A stretch of 64,000 nucleotides of DNA from Gardnerella swidsinskii (GCF_003397705.1 NZ_QJVB01000002.1:368173-432172), one strand, 5' to 3'; numbered from the stretch's first letter, positions 52,262 through 62,158 are shown. The notes: generated by a model not told the origin, from the sequence alone. Numbers and translations: made by a program.

Positions 52262-53698
52262 ATGACCACTTTGCAAACTAAAGAAGATGCCGCAGCCCTT
52301 ATTGAAAAGGAAGGCATTGAGTACGTATCCGTACGATTTACTGATTTAATTGGCGTTCAGCAGCACTTTACTGTTCCTGCTGACGAGTTCTTACACAGCG
52401 CTTTCACTGATGGAATGGCGTTCGATGGTTCTTCAATGCAAGGCTTCCAGGCTATTAACGAATCAGATATGAAGCTTATTCCAGATGTTGACACTGCTTA
52501 TATTGACCCATTCCGTAAGCATAAGACTCTGAATGTTGCTTTCTCTATTGTTGACCCTGTAACAGATGAGCCATATTCTAGGGATCCTCGTCAGGTCGCT
52601 ATTAAAGCAGAATCCTATTTGAAATCAACTGGCATTGCTGACACTGCAAGCTTTGCCCCTGAAGCTGAGTTCTTCATCTTTGACAAGGTGCGTTTTGCTA
52701 ACGACATGCAGCGCTCCTTCTATGAGGTTGATTCTAACGAAGCTCCTTGGAATTCTGGCATCGACACTGAAGATGACGGTAGCAACAATATTGGTTTTAA
52801 GAATCGAGTAAAGCACGGCTACTTCCCTGTGCCACCAGTAGATCACAATCAGGATTTGCGCGATGACATGGTTTACAACTTGCAAAAAGTTGGTTTGATT
52901 CTTGAGCGTTCTCACCACGAAGTCGGCGGCGCAGGTCAGCAGGAAATCAACTACCGTTACAATACGCTTGTTCATGCTGGCGATGATTTGATGAAATACA
53001 AGTATGTGGTTCATGAAACTGCTGCTTTAGCTGGTAAGGCTGCAACATTTATGCCAAAGCCAATTGCTGGAGATAACGGCACTGGCATGCACTGCCATCA
53101 GTCGCTTTGGAAGGATGGCAAGCCATTGTTCTATGCGGAAACTGGCTACGCTCAACTTTCTGATATTGCACGTTGGTACATTGGCGGCTTGATTAAGCAC
53201 GCTTCTTCTGTGCTTGCATTTACGAATCCTTCGCTTAACTCTTACCATCGCTTGGTTCCAGGATACGAAGCTCCAGTCAACTTGGTTTACTCTGCTCGTA
53301 ACCGTTCTGCAGCTATTCGTATCCCTCTTGCTGGTACAGAACCTGCTGCTAAGCGTATTGAGTTCCGTGCACCGGATCCTTCATGCAACCCATTCTTAGC
53401 ATTCTCCGCTCAGCTTATGGCAGGTTTGGATGGTGTTATTAACCATATTGAGCCTCCTGCCCCTGTTGATAAAGATTTGTACGAGCTTCCTCCAGAGGAG
53501 CATGACGGCATTAAGCAAGTTCCTTCTTCGCTTGGTGAAGCTTTGCAATCTTTGGAAGAGGATCACGACTTCCTTATGCAAGGCGACGTATTTACTAGCG
53601 ACTTGATTGAAACTTGGCTGAATTTGAAGCATGAGGAAATGGATATGGCTCGCTTGGCTCCAACTCCACTCGAGTATGAGCTTTACTTCCACATCTAA
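52262..53698 (+). CDS. glnA: Glutamine synthetase GlnA1, adenylylatable type I
   Basis: Second glutamine synthetase of the window, 478 residues, exactly the usual actinobacterial GlnA1 length from the ATG at 52262 (AAAGGA lies ten bases upstream; the ATG at 52253 is too close to it). Motifs: [37 protein letters not shown] (metal ligands), [31 protein letters not shown], and [23 protein letters not shown]. The adenylylation loop [10 protein letters not shown], with the target Tyr near residue 405, is present, so GlnE control is predicted. This contrasts with the short enzyme at 14085. Own terminator downstream. Confidence 0.97.
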   Translation: MTTLQTKEDAAALIEKEGIEYVSVRFTDLIGVQQHFTVPADEFLHSAFTDGMAFDGSSMQGFQAINESDMKLIPDVDTAYIDPFRKHKTLNVAFSIVDPVTDEPYSRDPRQVAIKAESYLKSTGIADTASFAPEAEFFIFDKVRFANDMQRSFYEVDSNEAPWNSGIDTEDDGSNNIGFKNRVKHGYFPVPPVDHNQDLRDDMVYNLQKVGLILERSHHEVGGAGQQEINYRYNTLVHAGDDLMKYKYVVHETAALAGKAATFMPKPIAGDNGTGMHCHQSLWKDGKPLFYAETGYAQLSDIARWYIGGLIKHASSVLAFTNPSLNSYHRLVPGYEAPVNLVYSARNRSAAIRIPLAGTEPAAKRIEFRAPDPSCNPFLAFSAQLMAGLDGVINHIEPPAPVDKDLYELPPEEHDGIKQVPSSLGEALQSLEEDHDFLMQGDVFTSDLIETWLNLKHEEMDMARLAPTPLEYELYFHI

Positions 53699-53736
53699 TT
53701 TGCAGCTAAGTTAAGATAAGCTAAGCTACTCTAACG

Positions 53737-53774
53737 AAAAAGCCGGCCCTACGATTTCGTGGGGTCGGCTTTTT
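53737..53774. terminator. Terminator between glnA1 and the ABC operon
   Basis: AAAAAGCCGGCCC pairs with GGGGTCGGCTTTT (one mismatch) around TACGATTTCGT. It has A-run and T-run on both sides and lies between converging genes, so it can serve both. It is nearly identical to the hairpin at 57399. Confidence 0.9.
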
Positions 53775-53779
53775 GGCGC

Positions 53780-54421
53780 TCAAGCAGATTGTCGCGTTAG
53801 CTGTTTATTTTTCAGCACGTATTTTACATCAGCTTGAGAGGCGACCTTCGAATCATGACTAACAACAATCACACATTTGCCATGCTCTCTAGCAGCATTT
53901 TTTAATATTGCAATAACTTCTTTAGTCGTTGCAGGGTCAAGACTTCCAGTAGGCTCATCAGCCAAAATTACCGGCGCAGAAGATACTAAAGCTCGTCCAA
54001 TTGCAACACGCTGCTGTTGACCCCCAGAAAGTTTAGTGACGTTACGATTTGCTTCTTCTTCAGTTAATCCAAGATCTATTAGCACTTGAACATCAGCATG
54101 TGAATTTACTAATCGCAAATTTTCTAATGGCGTCAAATAGTCAATAAGATTAAAATTCTGGAAAACAAGTGAAATATGTTTTTTGCGATGCTCAACATAT
54201 CCCGTTTTTGCAATATTTTCACCGTTAAAAAGCACTTCGCCACTATACGGAGTATCTAATCCAGCTAAAAGCGAGAGCATAGTAGACTTTCCTGCTCCAG
54301 AAGCTCCCATGATACTGTACATTTTGCCAATTTCGAAATCTGCATTCACGTCATTTAGTACCGCAATATTTGCAGGTCCGTAAGTGTACTTCACATTTTT
54401 TAATTGCAATAAATCCGACAT
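53780..54421 (-). CDS. ABC transporter ATPase, LolD/MacB type
   Basis: 213 residues. Walker A is GASGAGKST near residue 40, signature LSGGQQQRVAIGRAL, Walker B VILADEPTGSLDP. These match the MacB/LolD/FtsE group, where the ATPase drives a mechanotransmission permease rather than pumping through a channel. It lies last in an operon of two FtsX-like permeases and this ATPase, 120 bp after the second permease. The cargo is unknown; relatives act on lipoproteins, peptides, antibiotics or sensor signalling. Confidence 0.92.
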   Translation of the reverse strand: MSDLLQLKNVKYTYGPANIAVLNDVNADFEIGKMYSIMGASGAGKSTMLSLLAGLDTPYSGEVLFNGENIAKTGYVEHRKKHISLVFQNFNLIDYLTPLENLRLVNSHADVQVLIDLGLTEEEANRNVTKLSGGQQQRVAIGRALVSSAPVILADEPTGSLDPATTKEVIAILKNAAREHGKCVIVVSHDSKVASQADVKYVLKNKQLTRQSA

Positions 54422-54541
54422 AATAAGCTCCTTATTTTTACATAATTTAAATATGATTTATAAGATTTGTTTCATTTATACGATTGCGCTGTTTGTGATT
54501 GTGTTTTTAGTAGAAAATTCACATACGCAACTATATTTCTG

Positions 54542-55861
54542 CTAACTCATAGCACTTAGTATTTGCCGAGGCTTCTTTATTAATATTGGCAGCACTGCAA
54601 CAAGTAATGCGACTATTGAAATAAGCAAACCAATAACAAAAGCAGCAAGAGTTTGCAACAATGGCAATACTGGCATACCATCCGCAATAAATGACGAATC
54701 AGCACTATGCAAAATCGCAGACCCAATAACGCCAGAAAAAGCAGCACCGAAGCCTAGCGAAATGACGAATGACACAATGTTGAGTATCGTTATTTCAACA
54801 AGCAATTGACTAACTATTATTGCTCTAGATAATCCAATAGACATAAGTACGCCAATCTCGTGCATACGTCCTCTAACCCAGAACACTAATACAAGTCCAA
54901 GCACTAAAATACCAACAAAACTTAGTGCCACAAAAATCATTCGCACAAGTTGTTGCACAGAGTTAACCGAGCTTATTACATCAGACAATTGCGAAGCATT
55001 CTGCTCTACATCCGCCCACTTGCCAGCAATACTTTTAGTCTCCCGTATTGCACTAGCTAATAAATCAGAACGCTCGACAACACAGCGCAAAACACCTCGC
55101 TTAGAAGAGCCAGCCAAAGACAACGCCGAACTTAAGTCAGTAAATATGCGATTTTCTGAAGTATCCGAAGGAAGTGCTCCTTTAGTTTGCAATTTGCCGG
55201 CAAAAATGCCAACAACACGAACTTTTACATTAAACCCCTGCTTAAGAATTATAGTAGAACCAATATTAAGATTATTCTTCTTAGCAAAATCACGATGCAC
55301 TATTGCTCTACCAGAAGAACGATTAGTAATATGCTCACCCTGCTCTAAACGGTATAATCCCTCTTGAAAACCCTGAGACAATCGAGAATCTGTTGTGCCA
55401 GTAATTCCAGCAGCATGAGCCAAAACATCATCGTCTAGTCTTGGACCCTGCGCAGGAAGCACAAGTTGCTTTCCAACAGGCACAGCTAAAACATCGCGCT
55501 CTTCCACTACAGTTTTTACGCCCGAAATCGCAGCAAATTTACGAATTTGACTAGAGTCAATTCCTTCATTCGCGCCCAAATCTTGTGGAATTGGAGAATT
55601 AGACGTAGCAACAGAATTAGAATTTGTATTACTTTGCTCTGGAAGAGTTTCACCTCGAGTTTTTGCTCGTACAGTAAAACCTAAACCAATACTGGATTGA
55701 ATACGATCCCTAGCACCTTCAACAGAAGCACTGATACCAGCTTGTGAAACTAGCGCACTTAAAACAAGAGTCATAATCAGCACAATTATTGCGTTACGTC
55801 GAGGTTTGCGCAATATTGCAAGTTTCGCTCGAGCACATAAAGAAATTACTTCACCATTCAT
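54542..55861 (-). CDS. FtsX/MacB-like ABC permease (second)
   Basis: About 439 residues. One N-terminal helix (NAIIVLIMTLVLSALVSQAGI) is followed by a large extracytoplasmic domain of about 240 residues. Three C-terminal helices come next (SFVGILVLGLVLVFWVRGR and two more), the four-helix MacB pattern. The segment MHEIGVLMSIGLSRAIIVSQLLVE is the conserved FtsX coupling region. I chose the ATG at 55861; a GTG at 55873 is an equal alternative, and neither has a strong ribosome binding site. It shares ancestry with the next permease upstream (similar helix and loop order), so the transporter should be a heterodimer. Confidence 0.88.
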   Translation of the reverse strand: MNGEVISLCARAKLAILRKPRRNAIIVLIMTLVLSALVSQAGISASVEGARDRIQSSIGLGFTVRAKTRGETLPEQSNTNSNSVATSNSPIPQDLGANEGIDSSQIRKFAAISGVKTVVEERDVLAVPVGKQLVLPAQGPRLDDDVLAHAAGITGTTDSRLSQGFQEGLYRLEQGEHITNRSSGRAIVHRDFAKKNNLNIGSTIILKQGFNVKVRVVGIFAGKLQTKGALPSDTSENRIFTDLSSALSLAGSSKRGVLRCVVERSDLLASAIRETKSIAGKWADVEQNASQLSDVISSVNSVQQLVRMIFVALSFVGILVLGLVLVFWVRGRMHEIGVLMSIGLSRAIIVSQLLVEITILNIVSFVISLGFGAAFSGVIGSAILHSADSSFIADGMPVLPLLQTLAAFVIGLLISIVALLVAVLPILIKKPRQILSAMS

Positions 55862-55935
55862 AATGTTACTCACTAACTTTTCAAATAACTTTCATACGAC
55901 GAATTATGAAAACTATGCCGCCAAACAGCATAGTT

Positions 55936-57306
55936 TTACTTTTGCAATCCGAGGAGCTCACGAGGAGATTTGCATATAATTGGCAAATAAGACAACACAA
56001 CTGCAATAACGATTACTGCACCAACAATTGTAGAAACTCCGACAAAACACTGAGCGTCTACTTGTACGCTAAGTGTTTCCAAAGTTTTTGTTGCCAAAGT
56101 TGATTCAAGATTTCCACCAGCTTGACCCATATTACTCAATTCACGGGCCGCTGATGATTGCACAGAGCCAAGAGCAACATTAGCCATCAACGGAGCTATA
56201 ACTTTTGCAAAAAGGTAACCCACAATCAACGAAGGTATTGAAATAAGCACAATCTCAGCAAGATATTGACCAACTATAGATAATTTGCCAGTGCCAATTG
56301 CAACGAACACGCCAATTTCATTACGTCGCTCATTCATCCACAGCAAAAGCACTAATGCCAAAGCAATAATAGCGAATGATACAACAGCAATTGTTGTAAC
56401 AGTCATTATTGAGCGCACTCCCTTTGCTGCTTTCAACAAACCAGCAACGAACTGATCGTCACGAGTTAGTTGATAGTTTTGCAAATCAATAGGCAATTTA
56501 GCAGCCTGCGCAATAATATTATCCGCATCCTCACCGCGCTTTATTCTAAAACTTGCATCCTGATATATTTCTTTTCCAGGCTCATATTTGTATAATTCGC
56601 GAGTAGTTTGCAAATCCGTATACACGGTATTAGCTGTCAATTCCGCCCTAGTTGCGACTTGACGCTTATTTGCTCCGGCATAAATTCCAACAATACGAGT
56701 TTTTACTGTTGCTGTTGATTGTTGAATATTGTCAGCATCGTAAGGATTAGCGCGAAGCGTAAGAGTATCTCCTACATGTAATCCGTTAGCTTTAGCGAGA
56801 TCTTCATGAATCAGTGATGCATGAACGTTATTAGCAATAAGATGCTTGCCTTTAGACATAGTTATTGCTTTTGTTTTAAAAGTATTTAAACCAGTAGAGT
56901 CATTCGTCCCTTCAATATTAACGGCATTTCCAAACTGCTGCTCGCGCTTTTGATCATAATCCTGAACGCCTGGAATTCTTGCCGCTTTAGCATTAACTAA
57001 ATCCGCTGTTACATTTTGTCGAACAACGTAGGAAGCAATTCCATTTAATTTTGCAATTGCCTGTACATCTTTAGGTTTTACAGTTCCAGCTCCTCTAGGA
57101 GTTCCAGGGTTTATTTGAGGGTTATTTGCGAGCACAAAACTAGACTCTGCTTGCGCTTCAACTTTTTCTCCTTCTCTACCTGCAGCACTTGAAACTGCAG
57201 AAGTAGAAAATAACAATGTCGAAATAAGAAATACAATAATGAAAACTATCGCTGTTTTTATTCGTTTCCTCAGAATGTAGCGTATTGCACGAGAGATAAA
57301 CGTCAT
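55936..57306 (-). CDS. FtsX/MacB-like ABC permease (first)
   Basis: 456 residues. N-terminal helix (TAIVFIIVFLISTLLFSTSAV), extracytoplasmic domain of about 260 residues, then three helices starting near residue 300 with ERRNEIGVFVAIGTGKLSIVGQYLAE, the conserved FtsX coupling segment. AAAGGTAG precedes the ATG. First gene of the three-gene operon (permease, permease, ATPase), with a palindromic operator just upstream. Together they form a MacB-type complex without a visible periplasmic or membrane-fusion partner. Confidence 0.88.
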   Translation of the reverse strand: MTFISRAIRYILRKRIKTAIVFIIVFLISTLLFSTSAVSSAAGREGEKVEAQAESSFVLANNPQINPGTPRGAGTVKPKDVQAIAKLNGIASYVVRQNVTADLVNAKAARIPGVQDYDQKREQQFGNAVNIEGTNDSTGLNTFKTKAITMSKGKHLIANNVHASLIHEDLAKANGLHVGDTLTLRANPYDADNIQQSTATVKTRIVGIYAGANKRQVATRAELTANTVYTDLQTTRELYKYEPGKEIYQDASFRIKRGEDADNIIAQAAKLPIDLQNYQLTRDDQFVAGLLKAAKGVRSIMTVTTIAVVSFAIIALALVLLLWMNERRNEIGVFVAIGTGKLSIVGQYLAEIVLISIPSLIVGYLFAKVIAPLMANVALGSVQSSAARELSNMGQAGGNLESTLATKTLETLSVQVDAQCFVGVSTIVGAVIVIAVVLSYLPIICKSPRELLGLQK

Positions 57307-57337
57307 CGACTACCTTTCTTCATTGAAAAATAACTTT

Positions 57338-57361
57338 ATATAGTATGCGAACATACGATAT
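57338..57361. promoter_or_regulatory. Inverted repeat, candidate operator of the FtsX-like ABC operon
   Basis: 24-bp inverted repeat with arms ATAT-N-GTATG and CATAC-N-ATAT around a four-base centre, 32 bp before the first start codon. A minus-strand TATACT hexamer lies just upstream (57365-57370), so a bound protein would cover the start of transcription. A further CATACGA copy is at 57393-57399. Confidence 0.55.
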
Positions 57362-57398
57362 GCCAGTATAGCATATACGCACTTATAATCGACATACG

Positions 57399-57435
57399 AA
57401 AAGCCGACCCTACGATTTTGCGGGGTCGGCTTTTT
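57399..57435. terminator. Terminator upstream of the FtsX-like ABC operon
   Basis: AAAAGCCGACCC pairs with GGGGTCGGCTTTTT around TACGATTTTGC, nearly identical to the hairpin at 53737. It lies downstream of the zinc-ribbon gene on the minus strand and would end that transcript. Confidence 0.88.
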
Positions 57436-57515
57436 GTTACTAACACAGCATTCAGGCAGGTCGGAGTGCTGCACGAGTGTCCAAAGCGGCAACGAGTTTT
57501 ATTTAATACTTATCC

Positions 57516-58623
57516 TTAATAATCTTGTTCTTGATATGTATTGTTCTCAAACTTAATATTTACGTCGTTGCCTTTGATTTTAAATGATTCGTTGATATAG
57601 AATCTGCTTACAGAATTACCATCATGCCATTCGTCTTCGTTACTAGCCTTACGACGGAACTCTACAGTTTCTTCAAATCCTTCTGTAGAGAAACTTCCAC
57701 TTTCTGGATCAATGGATGTAAGTTTAGGATATCCGTTAACACTTCTCTTAACATCTGAATATGAATAGTCGTAGGATGTAAAGAATCCTAAGTTCTTCTT
57801 ACGCAAGGAGGTGCCAAAAACACAAATCTTTGCAGGGACTGCTGATCCATTTGATGCACTAATGCACTGCTTAATTTGCTTTTTAACAGCACTGGTAATT
57901 TTCTTCTCTAGCTTCTTGCTAGCACGTTAACTTTGATTTTTTAATCCTGTTTGGAATATCTAAATACATAATGTTTACACGAGGATACAGCTTATATGAC
58001 TTAAATATAAGCCACTCAGTTTTAGGATAAGAGACTTGAAGCGACATTTTATTCTCTTTCCCATTAATTCTGTAGGAGACTACACTGGAATCAAAGCTAA
58101 TGTTGGTAATTACTGGATTTTCAATATGATTTTTAGCTTTGCTGCCAACTTCATTAGTCAAAAGGATGCGAGAACCTTCTTGAATATCGTTAGGAGACCA
58201 GTCAACAAGTTTGCTTGCTTCTGTAAAGTTTCCGCTTTCCAGAGCGTTCACGTATTGTTTAATTGTAGCTTCTGGAGAATAAACATAGTTCTGAATTGCA
58301 TAATATGCAGTACCAAGAGCTACCACTAAAACTCCAATTATGATAAGGATGATTTTATTCTTTTTGCTCATCTTTACTGAAGCTATATCAGAGTTATTTG
58401 AAAAATTCGCGTTATTTACGTTATTTACGTTATTTACGTTATTTGGCAAAACGGTGTTATTAGTTTGCGTCTGATACGTATTTACAGCAAACTGCTGCGC
58501 TTGAGATTCATACTGATTAAACTGCGCCATTGGCTGCTGTGCATTATCCTCTACTTTTGCGCCACAATTTGAGCACCACGTTGAGCCACTATCTATAGGG
58601 CTTCCACATTGAGTGCAATTCAT
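57516..58623 (-). pseudogene. Zinc-ribbon membrane protein interrupted by a frameshift
   Basis: The front part (58623-57919, 234 residues) starts with a zinc ribbon, CTQCGSPIDSGSTWCSNCG, then a Gln/Asn-rich linker with VNN repeats and one transmembrane helix (IILIIIGVLVVALGTAYYAI). An extracytoplasmic domain follows, beginning SPEATIKQYVNALESGNF, and it ends at a TAG. The rear part is open in another frame from 57926 to 57516. It reads SKKLEKKITSAVKKQIKQC, then SAVPAKICVFGTS with a second Cys, then a domain ending FENNTYQEQDY. The two frames overlap by 8 bp, and a one-base shift there joins them into a protein of about 370 residues. This layout resembles TcaA-like zinc-ribbon membrane proteins. 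AGGAG precedes the ATG at 58623. Either a pseudogene or a sequencing error. Confidence 0.7.
58411..58446 (-). repeat. 9-bp tandem repeat in the zinc-ribbon gene
   Basis: Four in-frame units of GTTATTTAC (the last GTTATTTGG), coding for repeated Val-Asn-Asn in the linker. The unit is a multiple of three, so slippage would change linker length only. Confidence 0.85.
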
Positions 58624-58806
58624 ATTAACTCCTAATATTTCACAAAAGTGCTTAGCATATTATTCATACGCTAAGCACTTTTGAAATAAAATTTTTCCAA
58701 GTTATTTTTATTTTTAAGTTATTTTGCTAAACTGACGCAAATTTTACGAAAAACACTCTATTAAAAAGCTTTTATAGAATTATTTAATTAGATTAGCAAA
58801 ATTCTT

Positions 58807-59784
58807 TTAGTGCAATAAAGCTCCGTATATTGCGGAAGAAATAGCACTTGTTACGATTCCCATGGTGACGAAGAATACGATAATAAGAATTATCGCAGCC
58901 ACCAACACGTAAATAACCCACAACCATTCGCGATCTATCTTACGCGTGCATTCAGCGTGAGATACGAAGGAGAATGGAAGAAGCATTGTCAAGAATCCTG
59001 CAAAGATTTGCAAGAACACAGACGGAGTCGAAAGAGTAAGAATGCCAAGCAATGCTGCGCAAATCTGAATTGTTACAATCGGAACCATCTTCTGAGCGAA
59101 CTGAACATGCAACTGGCTGGCAGACATTGGGTCACCAAACATCTTTGCACCAATCAAAGCCACAACGAATGTCATGTAAACGCTAATCATTGCTGCGAAG
59201 AAAGCGGCAATGAATACAGAAATAGGCACGGAAACTCGTGGAGCAGAAATAGAACGCTCCGACATTGACGAAAGGAAGTTAGCACCAGCATCAGTAAAAG
59301 AGTTGAAAATGTTGACACCAGATTGAACCGTGAAATAAGTTTGGATTGCAGATACAAGAGCGCTAATTACAAACACAAGCACAGCGTACAAGCTAGATAC
59401 ATGGTACTGCTGAGAAGGCTTCTTAATTGCACTAATAAGCCAATGGAAGAAGTCCACCATCTGTTCAGAATTAATCTGATTCGTTGGCTGAGTATAGTGA
59501 GGAGCACCTTGCATTGCTGGAGCCTGCTGCATCATCGGTTGAGCTGGCTGAGTTGGGTGAGTCATTTGCGGATTCTGCTGAACAAACATTAGCTGAGCTG
59601 GCTGCTGGGACACAGGTTGCATTGGCTGCATTGGTTGAGCCATTGGCTGAGCCTGAGACACAGGTTGTACAGGCTGAGCTACTGGTTGAGCTACTGGTTG
59701 AGCGGCTTCAACATTATTACCGCAACCCTTACAGAACTTTGCGGAATCGTTGTTTGCTGTACCACATTGAGAACAAACCTTCAT
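58807..59784 (-). CDS. Zinc-ribbon, Gln/Pro-rich, polytopic membrane protein
   Basis: 325 residues. The zinc ribbon CSQCGTANNDSAKFCKGCG is at residues 4-22. A low-complexity linker of about 85 residues built of AQPV and QPM units (AQPVAQPVAQPVQPVSQ) follows. The rest has five or six hydrophobic helices (ALVSAIQTYFTVQ, SVYMTFVVALIGAKMF, LLGILTLSTPSVFLQIFAGF, VIYVLVAAIILIIVFFVTMG), with a Yip1-like arrangement. No enzyme motif is seen. The ATG at 59784 has AGGAGAG eight bases upstream. The neighbour at 57516 has the same plan (zinc ribbon, Gln-rich linker, membrane), so the two are probably functionally linked. Function unknown. Confidence 0.8.
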   Translation of the reverse strand: MKVCSQCGTANNDSAKFCKGCGNNVEAAQPVAQPVAQPVQPVSQAQPMAQPMQPMQPVSQQPAQLMFVQQNPQMTHPTQPAQPMMQQAPAMQGAPHYTQPTNQINSEQMVDFFHWLISAIKKPSQQYHVSSLYAVLVFVISALVSAIQTYFTVQSGVNIFNSFTDAGANFLSSMSERSISAPRVSVPISVFIAAFFAAMISVYMTFVVALIGAKMFGDPMSASQLHVQFAQKMVPIVTIQICAALLGILTLSTPSVFLQIFAGFLTMLLPFSFVSHAECTRKIDREWLWVIYVLVAAIILIIVFFVTMGIVTSAISSAIYGALLH

Positions 59785-59914
59785 TTTTCTCTCCTTTATT
59801 CAATGTAGTAAATACACGCGTTTAAGCAGTAAATTACAAAAACACACATGAGTATTCTATAACTACTATTGAAATGCACAAAACGACACTGCAATAATTT
59901 TTAAAACTTTAAAA

Positions 59915-60568
59915 TCATATTGCAAAACCGAGAGTGCGAGCTGCAGCTACTGGAACTGCTTCATCTGCCCAATAATCTTCAAGATTTTCGTCGGTAGAAA
60001 GCGAACGCATTTCCGCACGATCAATATAAAGTTCGCCGCGAAGATGATCAGTTTCGTGCTGGAAAATACGCGCAGGCCAACCGTGCAAACGCTCGGAATG
60101 TTGTTTGCCGTCCTCATCTTGCCAAGTTGCCTGAACGTCAAGCCAACGCTGACGAACAGCCTGGTAGCCGGAAACACTTAAGCAGCCTTCGTAAAAACTG
60201 CGAGTTTGCGTACCAATAGGCTCATAATGCGGGTTAATAATCGCTCTAAACGGAAGCTCTGCAATGTCACGAGGATCGTCCTCATCATCACGAACATGAT
60301 CTTCAATAACAGCAATAGCAAGACCAAGACCAATCTGTGGAGCAGCCAAACCTACGCCTGGAGCCTCCAGCATTGTGCTGTGCATAAGAGAAATAAGTTT
60401 TGTGAGAGTAGCACGTGTAAGCTGGCCGTCATATGCCACAGTGCGCTGGCGAAGAACAGGCTCACCTGCTTGCACAATCGGCAAAATGCCGTCTTCTGTA
60501 GCGGAATCAAGCAAGCGCTCAACAGCGCGACTGAGCTTAGTATCAACACTTGCGTGATGCGTAAACAT
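59915..60568 (-). CDS. def: Peptide deformylase
   Basis: Removes the formyl group from the N-terminal Met of new proteins; iron or zinc metalloenzyme. 217 residues from the ATG at 60568, which has AAGGAGTCC directly upstream (the frame runs to 60622). The three family motifs are GVGLAAPQIGL, EGCLSVSGYQ (metal Cys) and QHETDHLRGEL (HExxH metal site). The C-terminal extension of about 45 residues after the metal site is typical of actinobacterial forms. It stands alone between the zinc-ribbon gene and glmM. Confidence 0.95.
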   Translation of the reverse strand: MFTHHASVDTKLSRAVERLLDSATEDGILPIVQAGEPVLRQRTVAYDGQLTRATLTKLISLMHSTMLEAPGVGLAAPQIGLGLAIAVIEDHVRDDEDDPRDIAELPFRAIINPHYEPIGTQTRSFYEGCLSVSGYQAVRQRWLDVQATWQDEDGKQHSERLHGWPARIFQHETDHLRGELYIDRAEMRSLSTDENLEDYWADEAVPVAAARTLGFAI

Positions 60569-60745
60569 AGGACTCCTTTTCACCGTTTTAAGTAACGCGC
60601 ACAGTAACGCGAAAACATACAAAATCTACATGCTGCGAGCAGAATTTGAAAGCCGCACTAAAGATATAAGTGTATCAAAATTATTTGCGCACTGCTAGAG
60701 CCGACTGAAATGTAAGCAAATAGCAGGCGCAAAAAATAAGTAAGC

Positions 60746-62158
60746 TTATAGCTTCAGATTATCGACCACAACTTGAGCAAGACGAGCACAAACCTCATCT
60801 GCCTGAGTTTGAGTTGCAGCCTCGCACATAACGCGCACAAGCGGCTCTGTGCCACTAGGACGCAAAAGCACGCGACCTGTATCTCTAAGAAGCTTCGATT
60901 CTTTCTCAACAGCTGCAAGCACAGCTGCGTTAGTTTTCGAAGCCATTTTATCTACATTTGGCACATTTACAAGAGCTTGCGGAAGCTGCGGGAAGTCTGC
61001 AGCCATTTGCGAAAGTTTCTTGCCTGAACGAACAACTTCACGGCACAAAGTCAAAGCAGTAAGCGTACCGTCACCGGTTGTTGCAAATTCGCGATTAATA
61101 ACGTGACCAGACTGCTCGCCGCCGAGTGAATAATCGTGCTTAAGCATTTCTTCCAAAACGTAGCGATCGCCGACGTTTGTTTGCACTGTTGAAATGCCCA
61201 TATCTTTGAGCGCAAGCTTTAAGCCAAGATTGCTCATTACAGTTACAACGAGCGTATCGTGATTCAGCTTACCTTCAGCCTGCTTTGCGCGAGCAAGAAT
61301 ACCCATAATTTGATCGCCATTAACCATATTGCCGTTCTCGTCAACAGCTAAGCAGCGGTCGGCGTCACCGTCAAAAGCCACGCCTAAATCAGCCTTAGAA
61401 GCTTTAACCATGGCTTGCAGCTGCTCAGGATGAGTCGAGCCTGCGTGATCGTTAATATTGTAGCCGTCAGGAGAAGCGTTAATTACGATTACTTCCGCAC
61501 CAGCGCGACGAAGAGCTTCAGGAGCAACAACAGAAGTAGCACCATTCGCGCAATCTGCTACAACACGCAAGCCTGCAAGAGGCTTTGGACGCGTAGTAGA
61601 ACCATTGCTTAAAGGCGCAACAGCAGAAACTAAATGATCAATATACAAGTTAGTAGCTGTAGTAGTATCATGGCTGACTCGACCTACACCAGCACCAGTT
61701 GGACGCTCCCAATCTTGACCAAGCACAGTCTCAATCTCATCTTCCTTGCTATCTGGAAGCTTAAAACCTCCGCGCGCAAAGAATTTAATACCGTTATCTG
61801 GCATAGGATTATGCGACGCAGAAATAACAGCACCCATTTCAACGTTAAGCACGGAAGTGAGGAAAGCAACGCCAGGAGTTGGGATAATTCCAGCATCAAT
61901 AACATCAAAACCGCCAGCACTCATGCCAGCAGCGAGAGCAGAAGCTAGAAAATCACCAGAAACACGCGTATCTCTGCCAATAAGCGCGCGACGGCGAGCG
62001 TGAGAGGAAGGCTCGCTTTCATTAGAGCTAGATGCAACCGGCGCGTGCTTATCCCCTAAAACGCGCACTGCAGCATCACCCAAATCTAACGCAAGTTGCG
62101 CTGTTAAATCTCGGTTCGCCAATCCACGCACACCGTCAGTACCAAACATTCTTGGCAT
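60746..62158 (-). CDS. glmM: Phosphoglucosamine mutase GlmM
   Basis: Converts glucosamine-6-phosphate to glucosamine-1-phosphate for UDP-GlcNAc and hence peptidoglycan. 470 residues, slightly longer than the usual 445. It begins PRMFGTDGVRGLAN. The phosphoserine loop ISASHNPMPDNGIKFF is near residue 115, the metal loop AFDGDADRCLAVDENG near residue 258, the sugar-binding loop GGEQSGHVI, and the phosphate-binding loop RPSGTEPLVRVMCE near the C-terminus. GAGGC lies before the ATG. Transcribed toward def. Confidence 0.96.
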   Translation of the reverse strand: MPRMFGTDGVRGLANRDLTAQLALDLGDAAVRVLGDKHAPVASSSNESEPSSHARRRALIGRDTRVSGDFLASALAAGMSAGGFDVIDAGIIPTPGVAFLTSVLNVEMGAVISASHNPMPDNGIKFFARGGFKLPDSKEDEIETVLGQDWERPTGAGVGRVSHDTTTATNLYIDHLVSAVAPLSNGSTTRPKPLAGLRVVADCANGATSVVAPEALRRAGAEVIVINASPDGYNINDHAGSTHPEQLQAMVKASKADLGVAFDGDADRCLAVDENGNMVNGDQIMGILARAKQAEGKLNHDTLVVTVMSNLGLKLALKDMGISTVQTNVGDRYVLEEMLKHDYSLGGEQSGHVINREFATTGDGTLTALTLCREVVRSGKKLSQMAADFPQLPQALVNVPNVDKMASKTNAAVLAAVEKESKLLRDTGRVLLRPSGTEPLVRVMCEAATQTQADEVCARLAQVVVDNLKL

